Program-made: the position numbers and the translations under genes
In this document: positions 29,909 through 39,272 of the stretch, piece by piece
Layout: each line of letters starts with the position of its first letter
Position numbering within the stretch: the first letter of the stretch is position 1
The notes under the pieces: model-generated
Databases searched by the model: none
The model's input: the letters and a program-made list of their open reading frames with translations, nothing else
Told to the model about the DNA's origin: nothing
Assembly (NCBI GenBank): GCA_001970955.1
Contig: MPUH01000708.1
Coordinates: 1-39,350, forward strand
DNA: 39,350 nt
Source of the DNA: Stentor coeruleus
Taxonomy: Eukaryota; Ciliophora; Heterotrichea; Heterotrichida; Stentoridae
Direction: 5' to 3'

Positions 29909-30679
29909 CTATAAATTTGAAGGAGTTTTTAGCATAGGAAAAGAGTTAACAATTCTGTCAACGCTTTTCATAAATGAAATGTGATTTTGTTTCCATACTT
30001 TTTTCCCTCTTCTTAGAGCTTTAGCAACTTTCACTGCTTCTTGATTTTCATCTTCATTACTCATTCCATGATTTTTGCACCTTTCCAGCAAGCTTTGTTC
30101 AATATTAGTCCCTTCTAGTATCTTAGCAATTCCTGTGAAATATTTTTTGCTATTCTCAATTGTCCTTTCAGTTACCTGAGTTTCATTAACCACCTCTTTT
30201 TCCAGCCCTCGGCAGTTTTTAATAATTTTATCTATGCGCCTTAGCCTAGAAGATTTATAATGTGAAAGTGGCGAGAGGGAAAATTTAGTTGTTTCAAAGC
30301 TAAGCCCATTCTTAAGTAGTGGGTACTCTCTTTCTTTGATTTCAAATAATTTCGATGGTGAGTCCTTGATTTCAGGAAGTTTCATTCTGTTTTTTGATGG
30401 AGATAGACTTGCAATTGAAGAGTTTCTAGAATTAAGCAACGATGGTGAAAATGCTTGAAGTTTAGCAAATTCAATTTCTGTCTCAATATTGGAATTAGCT
30501 GCAAGAATGTTTTTAGAGCACCCTGATGGAGAAAGTCTTTCATATCGTATATTAATTTCCTGGACTAGCTTATGAACCCTATCAGGACTCATTTTATTAT
30601 AGTATTTTTTAGAATTTACAAGTGCATATTGTGATCTTGTAGACCTCTTTGGTAGAAAAAAGTCTTGGATATTACTCAT
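29909..30679 (-). CDS. Unknown Ser/Lys-rich protein
   Basis: 256 residues, family not recognised. Residues 1-150 are Ser/Pro-rich with several SPS or LSP sites (ERLSPSG, ASLSPSK, FSLSPLS) that look like targets of proline-directed kinases. Residues 150-256 are more helical and charged (RLRRIDKIIKNCRGLEKEVVNE, NQEAVKVAKALRRGKKVWKQNH). No membrane segment or signal peptide. It is divergent from the TPR gene across 80 bp. Stop TAG. Confidence 0.7.
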   Translation of the reverse strand: MSNIQDFFLPKRSTRSQYALVNSKKYYNKMSPDRVHKLVQEINIRYERLSPSGCSKNILAANSNIETEIEFAKLQAFSPSLLNSRNSSIASLSPSKNRMKLPEIKDSPSKLFEIKEREYPLLKNGLSFETTKFSLSPLSHYKSSRLRRIDKIIKNCRGLEKEVVNETQVTERTIENSKKYFTGIAKILEGTNIEQSLLERCKNHGMSNEDENQEAVKVAKALRRGKKVWKQNHISFMKSVDRIVNSFPMLKTPSNL

Positions 30680-30759
30680 ATTTTTAATAGTAGCATCAAT
30701 TCAATCATAGATTTTTGATTTTTTTATATTTGTATAGTTTCTTAATTTTTATATTCTTA
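30680..30759. promoter_or_regulatory. 80-bp divergent spacer
   Basis: Separates the start codons of the Ser/Lys-rich gene (minus) and the TPR gene (plus). T-rich on the plus strand; no motif recognised. Confidence 0.35.
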
Positions 30760-31551
30760 ATGGCCGATATAGAAGAGCTTGACAAAGTAGTAAGTCAATT
30801 AAAAGCTGAAGGGAAATATATGGAAGCTTTAGAACTTGTTGAACAAGGGTTGATTATAAGAAAAGAAAAATTTGGCGAAGATAGTGAAGAAGTTCATAAA
30901 AGCTATCGTCAGTTGTGTGAATTGTGTAATATCTTAGCTACATTTTACCTTCAGCGTGATGATTCTTATCTTGCCCTTGATCTTTTAAAACGAGCTGAAG
31001 TTCTTAGTGAAGGTGATACTCATAGTCAAGCAATAACTTTTAACAACCTCTCTTGTTATTACCGCAAAGCTAACAAAACTAAAATAGCTTTAAAATACCT
31101 AAAAAACGCTCTTTCCCTAGAACAAGATATCCCTAACACCCATTTAAATCTTTGTGCAGTATATTCACAAATCGGCCGACATGATATGGCATTATCTCAT
31201 GTAATGCAATCTGTAATTATCTTACAAGAAAATGTTATGAATCTCCTTGAATCAGATTCTGATATAAAAGATATTGCCCCAGTTTTAGCTGTGGCGTATC
31301 ATAACATGGCAGTTGAACTTGAATATCTTAAAAGGAATTCTGAAGCTTTGGGGATGTATGCAAAATCTGTATCTTTTGCTGATGAGTACTTGGCTCCAGG
31401 CCATCCTGTAATGGATAATGTAAAGTCAGCATATGAGAATGCGCTTAAAGAGAGCCAAGAAGGTAAGAAAAAGAAAAAAAATAAACTCAAAGGAAAAAAA
31501 GGACAAAATGAGTCTTTGTTAGAAGAAAAATCAAAGCCACTTGATGATTAA
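30760..31551 (+). CDS. TPR-repeat protein
   Basis: 263 residues from MADIEELDKVV. Tetratricopeptide-like helical pairs run from about 1 to 230: KAEGKYMEALELVEQGLIIRKEKFG, an interrupted second unit, ITFNNLSCYYRKANKTKIALKYLKNALSL, HLNLCAVYSQIGRHDMALSHVMQSV and YHNMAVELEYLKRNSEALGMYAKSV. A Lys-rich tail (GKKKKKNKLKGKKG) follows. The spacing with FGEDSEEVHKSY resembles the kinesin-light-chain style of TPR. It is an adaptor of unknown partner. The frame is open 15 codons upstream, but without an ATG and with strongly hydrophobic sequence, so 30760 is the start. Stop TAA. Confidence 0.85.
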   Translation: MADIEELDKVVSQLKAEGKYMEALELVEQGLIIRKEKFGEDSEEVHKSYRQLCELCNILATFYLQRDDSYLALDLLKRAEVLSEGDTHSQAITFNNLSCYYRKANKTKIALKYLKNALSLEQDIPNTHLNLCAVYSQIGRHDMALSHVMQSVIILQENVMNLLESDSDIKDIAPVLAVAYHNMAVELEYLKRNSEALGMYAKSVSFADEYLAPGHPVMDNVKSAYENALKESQEGKKKKKNKLKGKKGQNESLLEEKSKPLDD

Positions 31552-31984
31552 TAGTTTTATATATAATAAAAGGGTTGCTCTTTATAGTCATCCAGAATCA
31601 TTTAAAATCCTGTAATTATCTTCCAATATTTTCCCTATATGTAAATAAAATACTTATCAATAAGTCCTACAACATAATTTTTGAAATAAAAACCTAAAAA
31701 CAGTTTATTCCCAATATACCTTGCAAGCAAAGCCTCAACAATTAAAACTCTTACCTTCCATCTTATCAAAATCCTCTCTCCAAATCCCAAAACCAAATCA
31801 CCTTTTTTCCCTCATTTACCAAAAACCCTATCTCTAAACCATTAACATCTTTTATCCCTCATTTACCAAAAACCCTATCTCTAAACCATTAACATCTTCC
31901 CATAAATCATATTAAAAGCAAAAAAAAACTCATCAAAAAAAAATCCTTCGATATGAAATACCTAAAATCATTAAATGAATAAAT
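31552..31984. other. 433-bp spacer with 47-bp tandem repeat
   Basis: Rich in A, C and T and almost without G from about 31600, typical for a 5' flank here. It holds the tandem repeat at 31809. No gene seen. Confidence 0.5.
31809..31902. repeat. 47-bp tandem duplication
   Basis: Two copies with a 47-bp period (31809-31855, 31856-31902), identical over about the first 43 bases (CCCTCATTTACC... to ...AACATCTT). No N between them. It lies just before the phosphatase gene. Confidence 0.8.
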
Positions 31985-33301
31985 ATGACGTGGCGACTAT
32001 TATTCATATGCATGGCATCAGTAAGTGCTGATCTATATTTTCCAGACCAAGTTCATATTGCTTTAGACTTCCAAGAGACAGGAATGAGAGTAACTTGGGC
32101 ATCTGAGCACCCAAGTTATGGAGCTTCAGTGCAATATACTCCTGTTACAAGCCCAAATCAACAAGTATCAAATTTTGCTTATTCTAGTCTTGGATCTTGG
32201 GTAACTTTCCCTAATCTTTCTAATCCAAAAATTCTAGTTCGTCATTTAAGTACTTGTACTGCAGTTATGTCTGGGCTTATACCTGGGAATTTTTATAAGT
32301 ATAGAGTTGGGTCTGATTTATATGGCTGGAGTCAACATTTCGCATTTAAGGCTAGGAAAAATTTTACAGAAACTCCTGAAGCACGGTTGCTTATTTATGG
32401 AGATTTTGGAGTTGGTATTGAAACTGCAGCAACTATGTCTAGGCTTATACAAGAAACAGAAGATTATGATTATGATGCAATTATACATGATGGGGATTTC
32501 GCTTATGATATGCCAGATAATCAAGGAGAATTAGGAGATGATTTTATGAGACAAATTGAACCTATTGCTAGTAAGATCCCGTATATGGTTGCTCAAGGTA
32601 ATCATGAAAATGAAAACTATTCCCCTCATTATTATTACCGTTTTAACATGCCAAGTACATCTAAAAACCTATGGTACTCTTACAACTTAGGTAAAGCTCA
32701 TTTTCTTGCTTATTCGTCTGAGTTTATGTTTGAAAATTACACTGATTTTTTATCACAACAACAAGTTTTTATAGAAAATGATCTTTCAACTTATAATAGA
32801 ACTCAATATCCATGGTTGATTGTATATTCTCATAGACCACTTTATTGTAGTGCTAATTGGTCAACAACTTATCAATTAAATAGTGCACCATATATTCAAC
32901 GTCACAATAAAGATTGTCTTCAAGATGCTGTGACTGTTAGAAATGCTTTTGAAGATTTATGGTATAATTATAAGGTAGATTTTGTTATAAATGCTCATGT
33001 TCATGCTTATGAAAGATTAGCTCCAGCATATAAAAACCAATCAGTACCTTGTGAATATCAAGATCAAAATACTTGTATTGGAGCTAAGGCCCCTGCTTAT
33101 ATTGTTACAGGAACTCCTGGGAACCAAGAATCTTATGCACCTATAAGTCCTACACCTTTACCTTTTTCTATGGCACAGGACTCACAGTGGGGATTTTCTA
33201 GACTTACGGTTATTAATGAAACTCATATATACTGGGAGCAAATTCGTAGTGTCACTAAAGAAGTTTCTGATTGGTTTTGGCTTATTAAAAGCAAGAATTA
33301 G
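31985..33301 (+). CDS. Secreted purple acid phosphatase
   Basis: 438 residues. MTWRLLFICMASVSA is a short signal peptide, followed by a fibronectin-like N-terminal domain (about 20-122) and a metallophosphatase domain. All five metal-binding blocks are present: GDFG (Asp140), GDFAY (Asp171, Tyr174, the charge-transfer tyrosine), GNHE (Asn206, His207), YSHRP (His283) and AHVHAYE (His338, His340). The last block has Ala where many relatives have Gly. It hydrolyses phosphate esters at acid pH with an Fe-containing dinuclear centre, probably in food vacuoles, lysosomes or outside the cell. Several N-glycosylation sites (NYT, NRT, NWS, NQS, NET) fit secretion. Length fits plant-type PAPs. Stop TAG. 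Confidence 0.94.
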   Translation: MTWRLLFICMASVSADLYFPDQVHIALDFQETGMRVTWASEHPSYGASVQYTPVTSPNQQVSNFAYSSLGSWVTFPNLSNPKILVRHLSTCTAVMSGLIPGNFYKYRVGSDLYGWSQHFAFKARKNFTETPEARLLIYGDFGVGIETAATMSRLIQETEDYDYDAIIHDGDFAYDMPDNQGELGDDFMRQIEPIASKIPYMVAQGNHENENYSPHYYYRFNMPSTSKNLWYSYNLGKAHFLAYSSEFMFENYTDFLSQQQVFIENDLSTYNRTQYPWLIVYSHRPLYCSANWSTTYQLNSAPYIQRHNKDCLQDAVTVRNAFEDLWYNYKVDFVINAHVHAYERLAPAYKNQSVPCEYQDQNTCIGAKAPAYIVTGTPGNQESYAPISPTPLPFSMAQDSQWGFSRLTVINETHIYWEQIRSVTKEVSDWFWLIKSKN

Positions 33302-33661
33302 GATTAAGTATTATTAAGTTTTTATGAATAAATTTAGGCTTTTGTGTTTAGATTTATTATCGGATTTAGGTGTTGGTTTTTATTGAAAATAAAAGAATCT
33401 GGGTAGTTTTTTTGATGTGTTGAGGTTTTTTAATGTAATTTGGCACTTCTAGATTACTTATATTATCTATTTACTTATAATTTTATCCTACTTATCTTTA
33501 AATATTATATTCTTACGTAATTTATATAAAATTAATCTTATCTGCAGCTATCAATCACAATAAAATTCTTAATTCATACAAAAATCAAGAAACACTTAAA
33601 CTCTTACCTTTAAAACACTTACTTTTTTAGTTCATATTTCAAATGTTATAAAATATTTCAA
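33302..33661. other. Spacer before OSCA gene
   Basis: 360 bp; G-rich left part, G-poor right part. No gene seen. Confidence 0.5.
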
Positions 33662-35611
33662 ATGATGGAAAAAGGCATTCTCGGAGTTGTGACAACTTTA
33701 ATATCAAATCTCCTTTTAATGCTCATAGTCCTTTTGCATATATCATTTCGTAAAAGACCACCACACACAGGAACTCAGAATCAGTATATATCCTTATCAA
33801 AAACTCTACATCAGATTTACACAAGTTCAGAAATTGATATATCAGTTCAAGGAGGTCAAGATACTTATCAATACTTATCATTATTAAAATACCTATCATT
33901 TCTGCTATTAATCTATTCAATTTTTGGACTTTTAGGTCTGCTTCCTATATATAACTCCCAAAAAATCCCATCATCGTCATCATCCTTATCTCAGTTTTCA
34001 ATAGAATCAATGGAATCCCAAGATGTAAATTTATTAATCCCTGGACTATGTAGTCTTTTTTTCTCATTAGGAGCTTATGCTCTGGCTTACTATTATTATA
34101 AACAAACAACATGTTCCAATGATTATTTTCCAAGAGTATTTTTTATGTAGCATGAAGATATGGAAAATGAATTTGCTAGAAAATCTGTAGTTCTTGTAAC
34201 TGGGATTCCAAAATCACTCGCCCCAACACACTTGGAAAATCTTATGAAACAAGAAATCGATATGTATTCACTTGGGAATATAATTACTATAAATGTTGTC
34301 CCAGAAATCGGGGATATAGAAAGAGCTTTAAGGGATAAAAATTTAATTGAATACAAGGTAAAATATGATAGTTTTTCAATGTGTCCCCAATCAAACGAGT
34401 TTTGGATTAGTAAAAAGAATGAGGTTGATATGACAATTTCAGGGCTTAGAAATAGAAGCCCAGAAAAAAATTCTGGATATGCATTTATATTATGTAAACA
34501 GCCTATGATTGCAGATTTACTCATAAAATCATATGAAGGAACTCAAAGTTTAGGTATCAGTATGGATACATGGAAAATGAACCCAGCTCCTTATTTTAAT
34601 GATATTATATGGAAAAATAGCCCAAGCGATGAAGTTATGTCCTGGTTTAAATCTGTATTTTTCAATACAGTTTTTATCTTTTTATTCCTCATCCTTTTAA
34701 CTCCATTAACCCTTGTAGGTATTATATCTGACTTACTTAAAGAACTGGAATTTTCTAGCAACTTCAAATCTTTTATCACATTCTCCTTACCTTCAATGAC
34801 AATCAGTATATTTTATTCAATAATCATCCCTCTTTCTATAAAATTTATAATAGACAAAGAAAAAAATCATCTTTTTTCTCAAGCTTTTGCCAGTGCATTT
34901 TGCAAGTATATTTGCTACAGTATAGGAATTATGGTTTTTTTCCCTTTGCTTGAAGCTGTAACACTAGAAAGTGTTATTGAAAAACTGGCTTATGTAGATA
35001 TTACAAAATGGAACATAACAATGGTTACAAATATCGCTATGGTTGGGGAGTTTTTTGTGAATTTCTTAGTATCAATGAGTATTGGGTCAAATTTCTTAGA
35101 CCTGGCTGTGACGAATTGCTATTTTACACAAGGTTATGAAATGTATAGAAAGGGTTATGATGAAAAATCAGCCCCAGTATTTGATTTCACATATGAATAT
35201 TCAAGAGTTTTGACCATTTTATGTGTAGTACTCGTATTTTCAATTGCAATGCCTGTAATTCTACCTTTTGGATGTCTTTATGTTTCAGTTAAATATTGGA
35301 TTGACAAATATAATTTATTATATGTATATCGTGTAGAACAATGCCCTGGGAAACATATGCAAGGACTTGTAGTTTTATTCTTTCTTATAGCAATTGGGAT
35401 TTTCCAGCTTATAAATTCAGGAATTTTTATGGCTAGTGGATTTAAAGCCTTAGTCTGGCTTGGAGGGTTTCTTGCTTTAATGGGTATAGCGACTATTATC
35501 TCAGGAATTCTTATATATCGATATTGGGACCCATATCATCCTGATATTAATTGCGAAATATCATATAAGCATGCTTATATTCATCCATTTAATAGCTATA
35601 CTTTAGCGTAA
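33662..35611 (+). CDS. OSCA/TMEM63 (CSC1-like) mechanosensitive cation channel
   Basis: Two exons give 644 residues. Exon 1 carries three membrane helices (about 5-26, 76-97, 123-146). After the intron comes a cytosolic RRM-like region starting SVVLVTGIPKSLAPTHLENL, the usual opening of the DUF4463/PHM7 cytosolic domain. The C-terminal half has about eight helices of the DUF221 pore domain, including FNTVFIFLFLILLTPLTLVG, FSLPSMTISIFYSIIIPLSI and FSIAMPVILPFGCLYVSVKYWIDKYNLLYVY. That last segment is the best family signature. Relatives are stretch- or osmolarity-gated cation channels in the plasma or vacuolar membrane. It is shorter than plant OSCA (about 750). Start at ATG 33662 or the adjacent 33665. 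Stop TAA. Confidence 0.9.
34136..34150 (+). other. 15-nt intron in the OSCA-like gene
   Basis: GTATTTTTTATGTAG, phase 0 between AGA and CAT. The final TAG would stop translation if retained. Splicing links the three-helix N-terminus to the cytosolic domain, which is the known order in this family. Confidence 0.94.
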
Positions 35612-35688
35612 GAGTTTATTAATATAATATTCAAAATTGTAGTGTTTGTATTAGTTTAAGGCTAATTTTTATATAATGCATATGAGTA

Positions 35689-37641
35689 TCAAAGTTTAAA
35701 TTTATTTATTATTTTCGCTCGTATTATATGTAAAGATTGTTCTATATAATGAAGATCTTGAGTTATACTTTCTTCGGTTTCTTGGCTATCTATTATATGT
35801 GGATCAGTATTTTTTTTAATATCTTTGTTTGAGTATTTACTTCCAGCAAGCTCATCAAGTGATGCTTCTTTTTTAATTTCTACTTTGTCTAAAATTTCAA
35901 CCACTTGTCTAATACATTCTAAATTTTTTTGGTCTCTTTTCTTTGCAAGTACCCAAATCTCATCAGCGATAACTGGATATTTTGCCATTATATCATCTAA
36001 AACTCCAGATGGCATAACAAGCATTTCACAAACATCTTCAGTAATCACAGTGAATTTTCTTGGCTGGCTCATAAGTACTTCAATCTCCCCAAAATACGAC
36101 CCAGAAACAATACTTTTAAACTGGAAATTTTTACTACCCAAAACATAACTAATTTTCCCTTTTATAACAAAATAAACTGATTCAGGATAATCATTTTTAT
36201 TATAAACAATAATCTGTCCTTGTAAAATCATATGTCTAACCCTAGGCATAATATCAATAAGAAAATTCGTATCTTTATCTTTAAAAAACCTCAACTTACT
36301 TGCCGCAGAGTTATACAAATTCTTCACAATACTTATCTGTATTTTCCTCGGTAATTCCATAATAATTTTCTGTTTTTCATACTCTCCGATTTTTTTATTA
36401 AAAATGAAATTATCACTAACTTTTTTCTTTAAATATTTCAAAGATTCTTTTTTTATATCATAATATTTACCTAGTTTCTCTAAGTCGCTAATTTTTTCAC
36501 TTATTATTACCCTTCTAGAATCCATTGAACTAAAAACTGAGCTTATTGTTGAGACAATTGTACTATAAAACCCAATACCTAAACCCATCCAAGTTATACA
36601 TAAAATCATCTCAGCTGCTGTATATGGGACTATATCTCCAAAACCAACAGTTGTTAAAATTGTTATTGTGAAATATAAAGATTTTAAATACTTCGTTTCT
36701 TTTGGTGAATCTTTTAAGTCATAACGCATAACCCAAGTATTTGGACCAAAGCCATCAAGTTTTGCTGTATAATAAAACATACAGCCGATAAAATGAGACA
36801 TAACAAGCACAGAAAATAATAATAATAATAATCTTACAACACCTCTATACAATTTCATGAATTTTATAATATTCGCAATACTTTCTGAATGCTTTAAATA
36901 CTTAATAAGTTTGATAATTTTACTTCCTCTTAATACTCTTGCAATACTAGTAATTCTTACAATTCTGATTAATGAATTAGATTTTATTATAGTTCCTTTT
37001 TCAAGTAAATAAAATGGAGTTATTGAAATTATATCAATAATCATAAACCCTTTCAAGTAGTTTAGGAATATTTTCTTACGATTAGCTACAATTCGTCCAA
37101 GAATGTCGTAATATGAAGTGTTTAATGTTATGAGGATATCAAGGAAACATAGGATATCAATAAAAGTTTCGACGATAAACCAGTTGTTGGCGATTTCGAC
37201 ATCTTCAAAAGCCATAACCCAAGGCATAACAATAAAAACGTATAGAAGCATTAGTAAAACAATACAATTCCAGATCTGGCAAAATATGGATTCAGGGCTT
37301 ATTAAATAGTTAAAGTCTAAAGTTTTCTCAGTTTTTGTTAAGAATTTTCGTTTTTCGGGCTTGAATCTTATTATCAAATCATTTCTGTACCTGTCAAAAG
37401 AATCGAAAAGATGAGAATTTGTTCCGAATGTCCGTACTTCAGACAATATACTCATCCATAAAATTACCCCTTTTAGTCTAATGCAAGCCAGTTTAAATTT
37501 TTCATGGATTTTCTTATTTACTATCGGACGTTTTAGGTTTTGGCTGATTTTTCTAGCCTCAATAACTTTGCTGTGATATTTGATAATGCAGTTTTCTTGG
37601 ATAGCAGAATATGTTGATAGGAATCTCATATAATAACACAA
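35689..37641 (-). CDS. Voltage-gated K+ channel with cyclic-nucleotide-binding-like domain (EAG/CNG type)
   Basis: 650 residues. Six membrane helices: S1 about 120-143, S2-S3 155-175 (FLDILITLNTSYYD is typical of EAG/HCN), S4 224-245 with spaced arginines (RIVRITSIARVLRGSK), S5 270-290. The pore loop TILTTVGFGDIVP (327-339) carries the K+ filter GFGD, and S6 is 343-370. A C-linker (375-465) leads to a cyclic-nucleotide-binding fold (470-560). In its phosphate-binding cassette FGEIEVLMSQPRKFTV the FGE and the Arg remain, but the following T/S-A is K-F, so nucleotide binding is doubtful. Ciliates use such channels to set ciliary beating and membrane potential; that role is inferred. Start may be MCYY or MRFL four residues on. 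TGA stop. Confidence 0.92.
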   Translation of the reverse strand: MCYYMRFLSTYSAIQENCIIKYHSKVIEARKISQNLKRPIVNKKIHEKFKLACIRLKGVILWMSILSEVRTFGTNSHLFDSFDRYRNDLIIRFKPEKRKFLTKTEKTLDFNYLISPESIFCQIWNCIVLLMLLYVFIVMPWVMAFEDVEIANNWFIVETFIDILCFLDILITLNTSYYDILGRIVANRKKIFLNYLKGFMIIDIISITPFYLLEKGTIIKSNSLIRIVRITSIARVLRGSKIIKLIKYLKHSESIANIIKFMKLYRGVVRLLLLLFSVLVMSHFIGCMFYYTAKLDGFGPNTWVMRYDLKDSPKETKYLKSLYFTITILTTVGFGDIVPYTAAEMILCITWMGLGIGFYSTIVSTISSVFSSMDSRRVIISEKISDLEKLGKYYDIKKESLKYLKKKVSDNFIFNKKIGEYEKQKIIMELPRKIQISIVKNLYNSAASKLRFFKDKDTNFLIDIMPRVRHMILQGQIIVYNKNDYPESVYFVIKGKISYVLGSKNFQFKSIVSGSYFGEIEVLMSQPRKFTVITEDVCEMLVMPSGVLDDIMAKYPVIADEIWVLAKKRDQKNLECIRQVVEILDKVEIKKEASLDELAGSKYSNKDIKKNTDPHIIDSQETEESITQDLHYIEQSLHIIRAKIINKFKL

Positions 37642-38144
37642 TTCTAAAATTATTAGTTAAAATTATTACAATTTACAGAACTGGCTCTATGGAGTTTATA
37701 TTTTTTAATTGATGGAGGAATATAGGAAAAGTTTAAGATAGGATAGGATGTGATTGTAAAGGTTAGATAAGAGCATATAAAGTGTTTATAAGTTTTTCTA
37801 ATAAGAGATAAATAAGATGTTTTTTTTTATTTTAATCATTTTATATAGTGACGTTTAAAGAATTTATATAGTGATGATATTAATTGATATGATAGGAGAA
37901 TTTCAAGAAAGTTTTTTACGATTTTATAATACCATAAATCTGTAAATTTCCCAAATATTATATCATCTACACCTATTACTTAACAAAAAAATCCCCAGAA
38001 TTAACTAAAAAATAATATTTTTATAATAAAAAACCCTAACTATTCTAACCATAAAAACCACTAAAAACTCAATACCATACCTTTATATGACAAAAAACAC
38101 AATAAATCCAAAACCTTCTCAAATTTAATCTTCTAAATATAATA
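37642..38144. other. Divergent spacer of 503 bp
   Basis: Between the outward-facing channel and enolase-like genes. The left part is G-rich and the right part G-poor on the plus strand, as expected. No gene seen. Confidence 0.5.
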
Positions 38145-39272
38145 ATGGCGGACTCTACTCTTATAACGCTGAACTTTGAGAGTGCATCCAAAGATTCAAA
38201 ATTGAAGAAGTAGTAACATCAGCTATAAATAGCCTTGCACACAAGCTCCCAAGCGATCCTTTTACTTTTTTAGCAGGTTTTTTCGCAGAACTTAGTGAAG
38301 AACCCCCAAGTATCTCCAAAATCAGAGCTCGTGAAATTCTTTTAGAAACTCGTCCAAGCCTTGAAGTTATAATCGAATGTCAAAGTAAAGGTCAAGTCTT
38401 CCCCGCACCAAGTTTTGTATTTTCTCCAGGATAAGATGAAGTAAACTATATTCTTGACANTATAATCGAATGTCAAAGTAAAGGTCAAGTCTTCCCCGCA
38501 CCAAGTTTTGTATTTTCTCCAGGACAAGATGAAGTAAACTATATTCTTGACAATGATCGTATGAATGGTAAAAGTATGAGAAATGCTGTAAGATTAACTG
38601 AAAATCTAAAATCAATATTATATGAACAAGACATTGCAAATCAAAGAAAAATTGACAATCTACTCAGTAAAGAACCAGGAATTAGTAGTAATGTTTTAGT
38701 CACAGTTTCTTTTGCTTGTGCTGTGGCTGCAGCTTTTTTCAAAAAAATCCCGGTTTATAAGCTTATATTTGAAAAGTACACAAGATGTGAATGGGATACT
38801 GGACCTTTTCCAAAACTTATGCTCCCATTGCTGTTTACAGGAAAAGCTAATGGTTCTAAAGTTAAATTTTCAAGGTTTATAATCTATGAAGCACATGCTG
38901 AAAAAATATCACCTCATGCTTTGATGGATGGGACAAAAAATCAATGAAACTATTAGGGAAATTTTAGCTTCAGGAAAAGGTGGAGGCAGGATTAAGATAT
39001 TTTCATTTGGGGTTATACCATTAGCCGAAAATATCAATGAATGCTTGAAAATTATTGAAGATACTATGAATCAGAGTGGATTTAGTCTTGGAGAGGATTT
39101 TTTAGTAGCTATTGATTGTAATGCTGAGGAATATTATTTAAAGAATTTACAGAAATATGAAATGGATGGGTTTAAAGCACCTCCTAATGCTGCAAAGTTG
39201 ACTGAGTTTTATGCTAAGCTTATGAATGATAAGGCGTATATTGGTATGCTTATTGCTAAGTATAAATTATGA
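38145..39272 (+). CDS. Broken DPY30-enolase protein, ENO4-like
   Basis: The reading frame is interrupted, but the translation is clear in pieces. A DPY30-like segment (EEVVTSAINSLAHKLPSDPF, FLAGFFAEL) is followed by the enolase N-terminal domain (KIRAREILLETRPSLEV, VSFACAVAAAFFKKIPVYK) and the start of the barrel (FLVAIDCNAEEYY, keeping the Asp of the enolase GLDVAASEF motif). DPY30 plus enolase is the layout of ENO4, a flagellar enolase relative. Four breaks are seen. A frame shift lies near 38175-38190, after MADSTLITLNF. The N38460 overlap has a false TAA in its first copy. A +1 shift near 38930 sits at a GGG run. The protein ends by TGA at 39270, before the second half of the barrel. The first and third could be sequencing errors; the missing C-terminus is unexplained. 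No 15-nt intron repairs any of them. Confidence 0.65.
38368..38552. repeat. Unmerged contig overlap around N38460
   Basis: 92 bp (38368-38459) recur at 38461-38552. They differ by one base: GGATAAG in the left copy gives an in-frame TAA, GGACAAG in the right copy gives Gln. The stop is therefore probably an error at a contig end. Confidence 0.92.

Noticed and set aside
34123..34524. 133-codon minus-strand ORF over the OSCA intron.
   Set aside because: Antisense of the OSCA cytosolic domain and intron; the plus-strand protein is recognisable.
38033..38040. CCCTAAC resembling a ciliate telomere unit.
   Set aside because: Single copy in AT-rich spacer; no tandem array at either end of the window.
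38342..38639. Minus-strand ORFs with an internally repeated sequence near N38460.
   Set aside because: They are shadows of the enolase-like gene, and their repetition is the assembly overlap.
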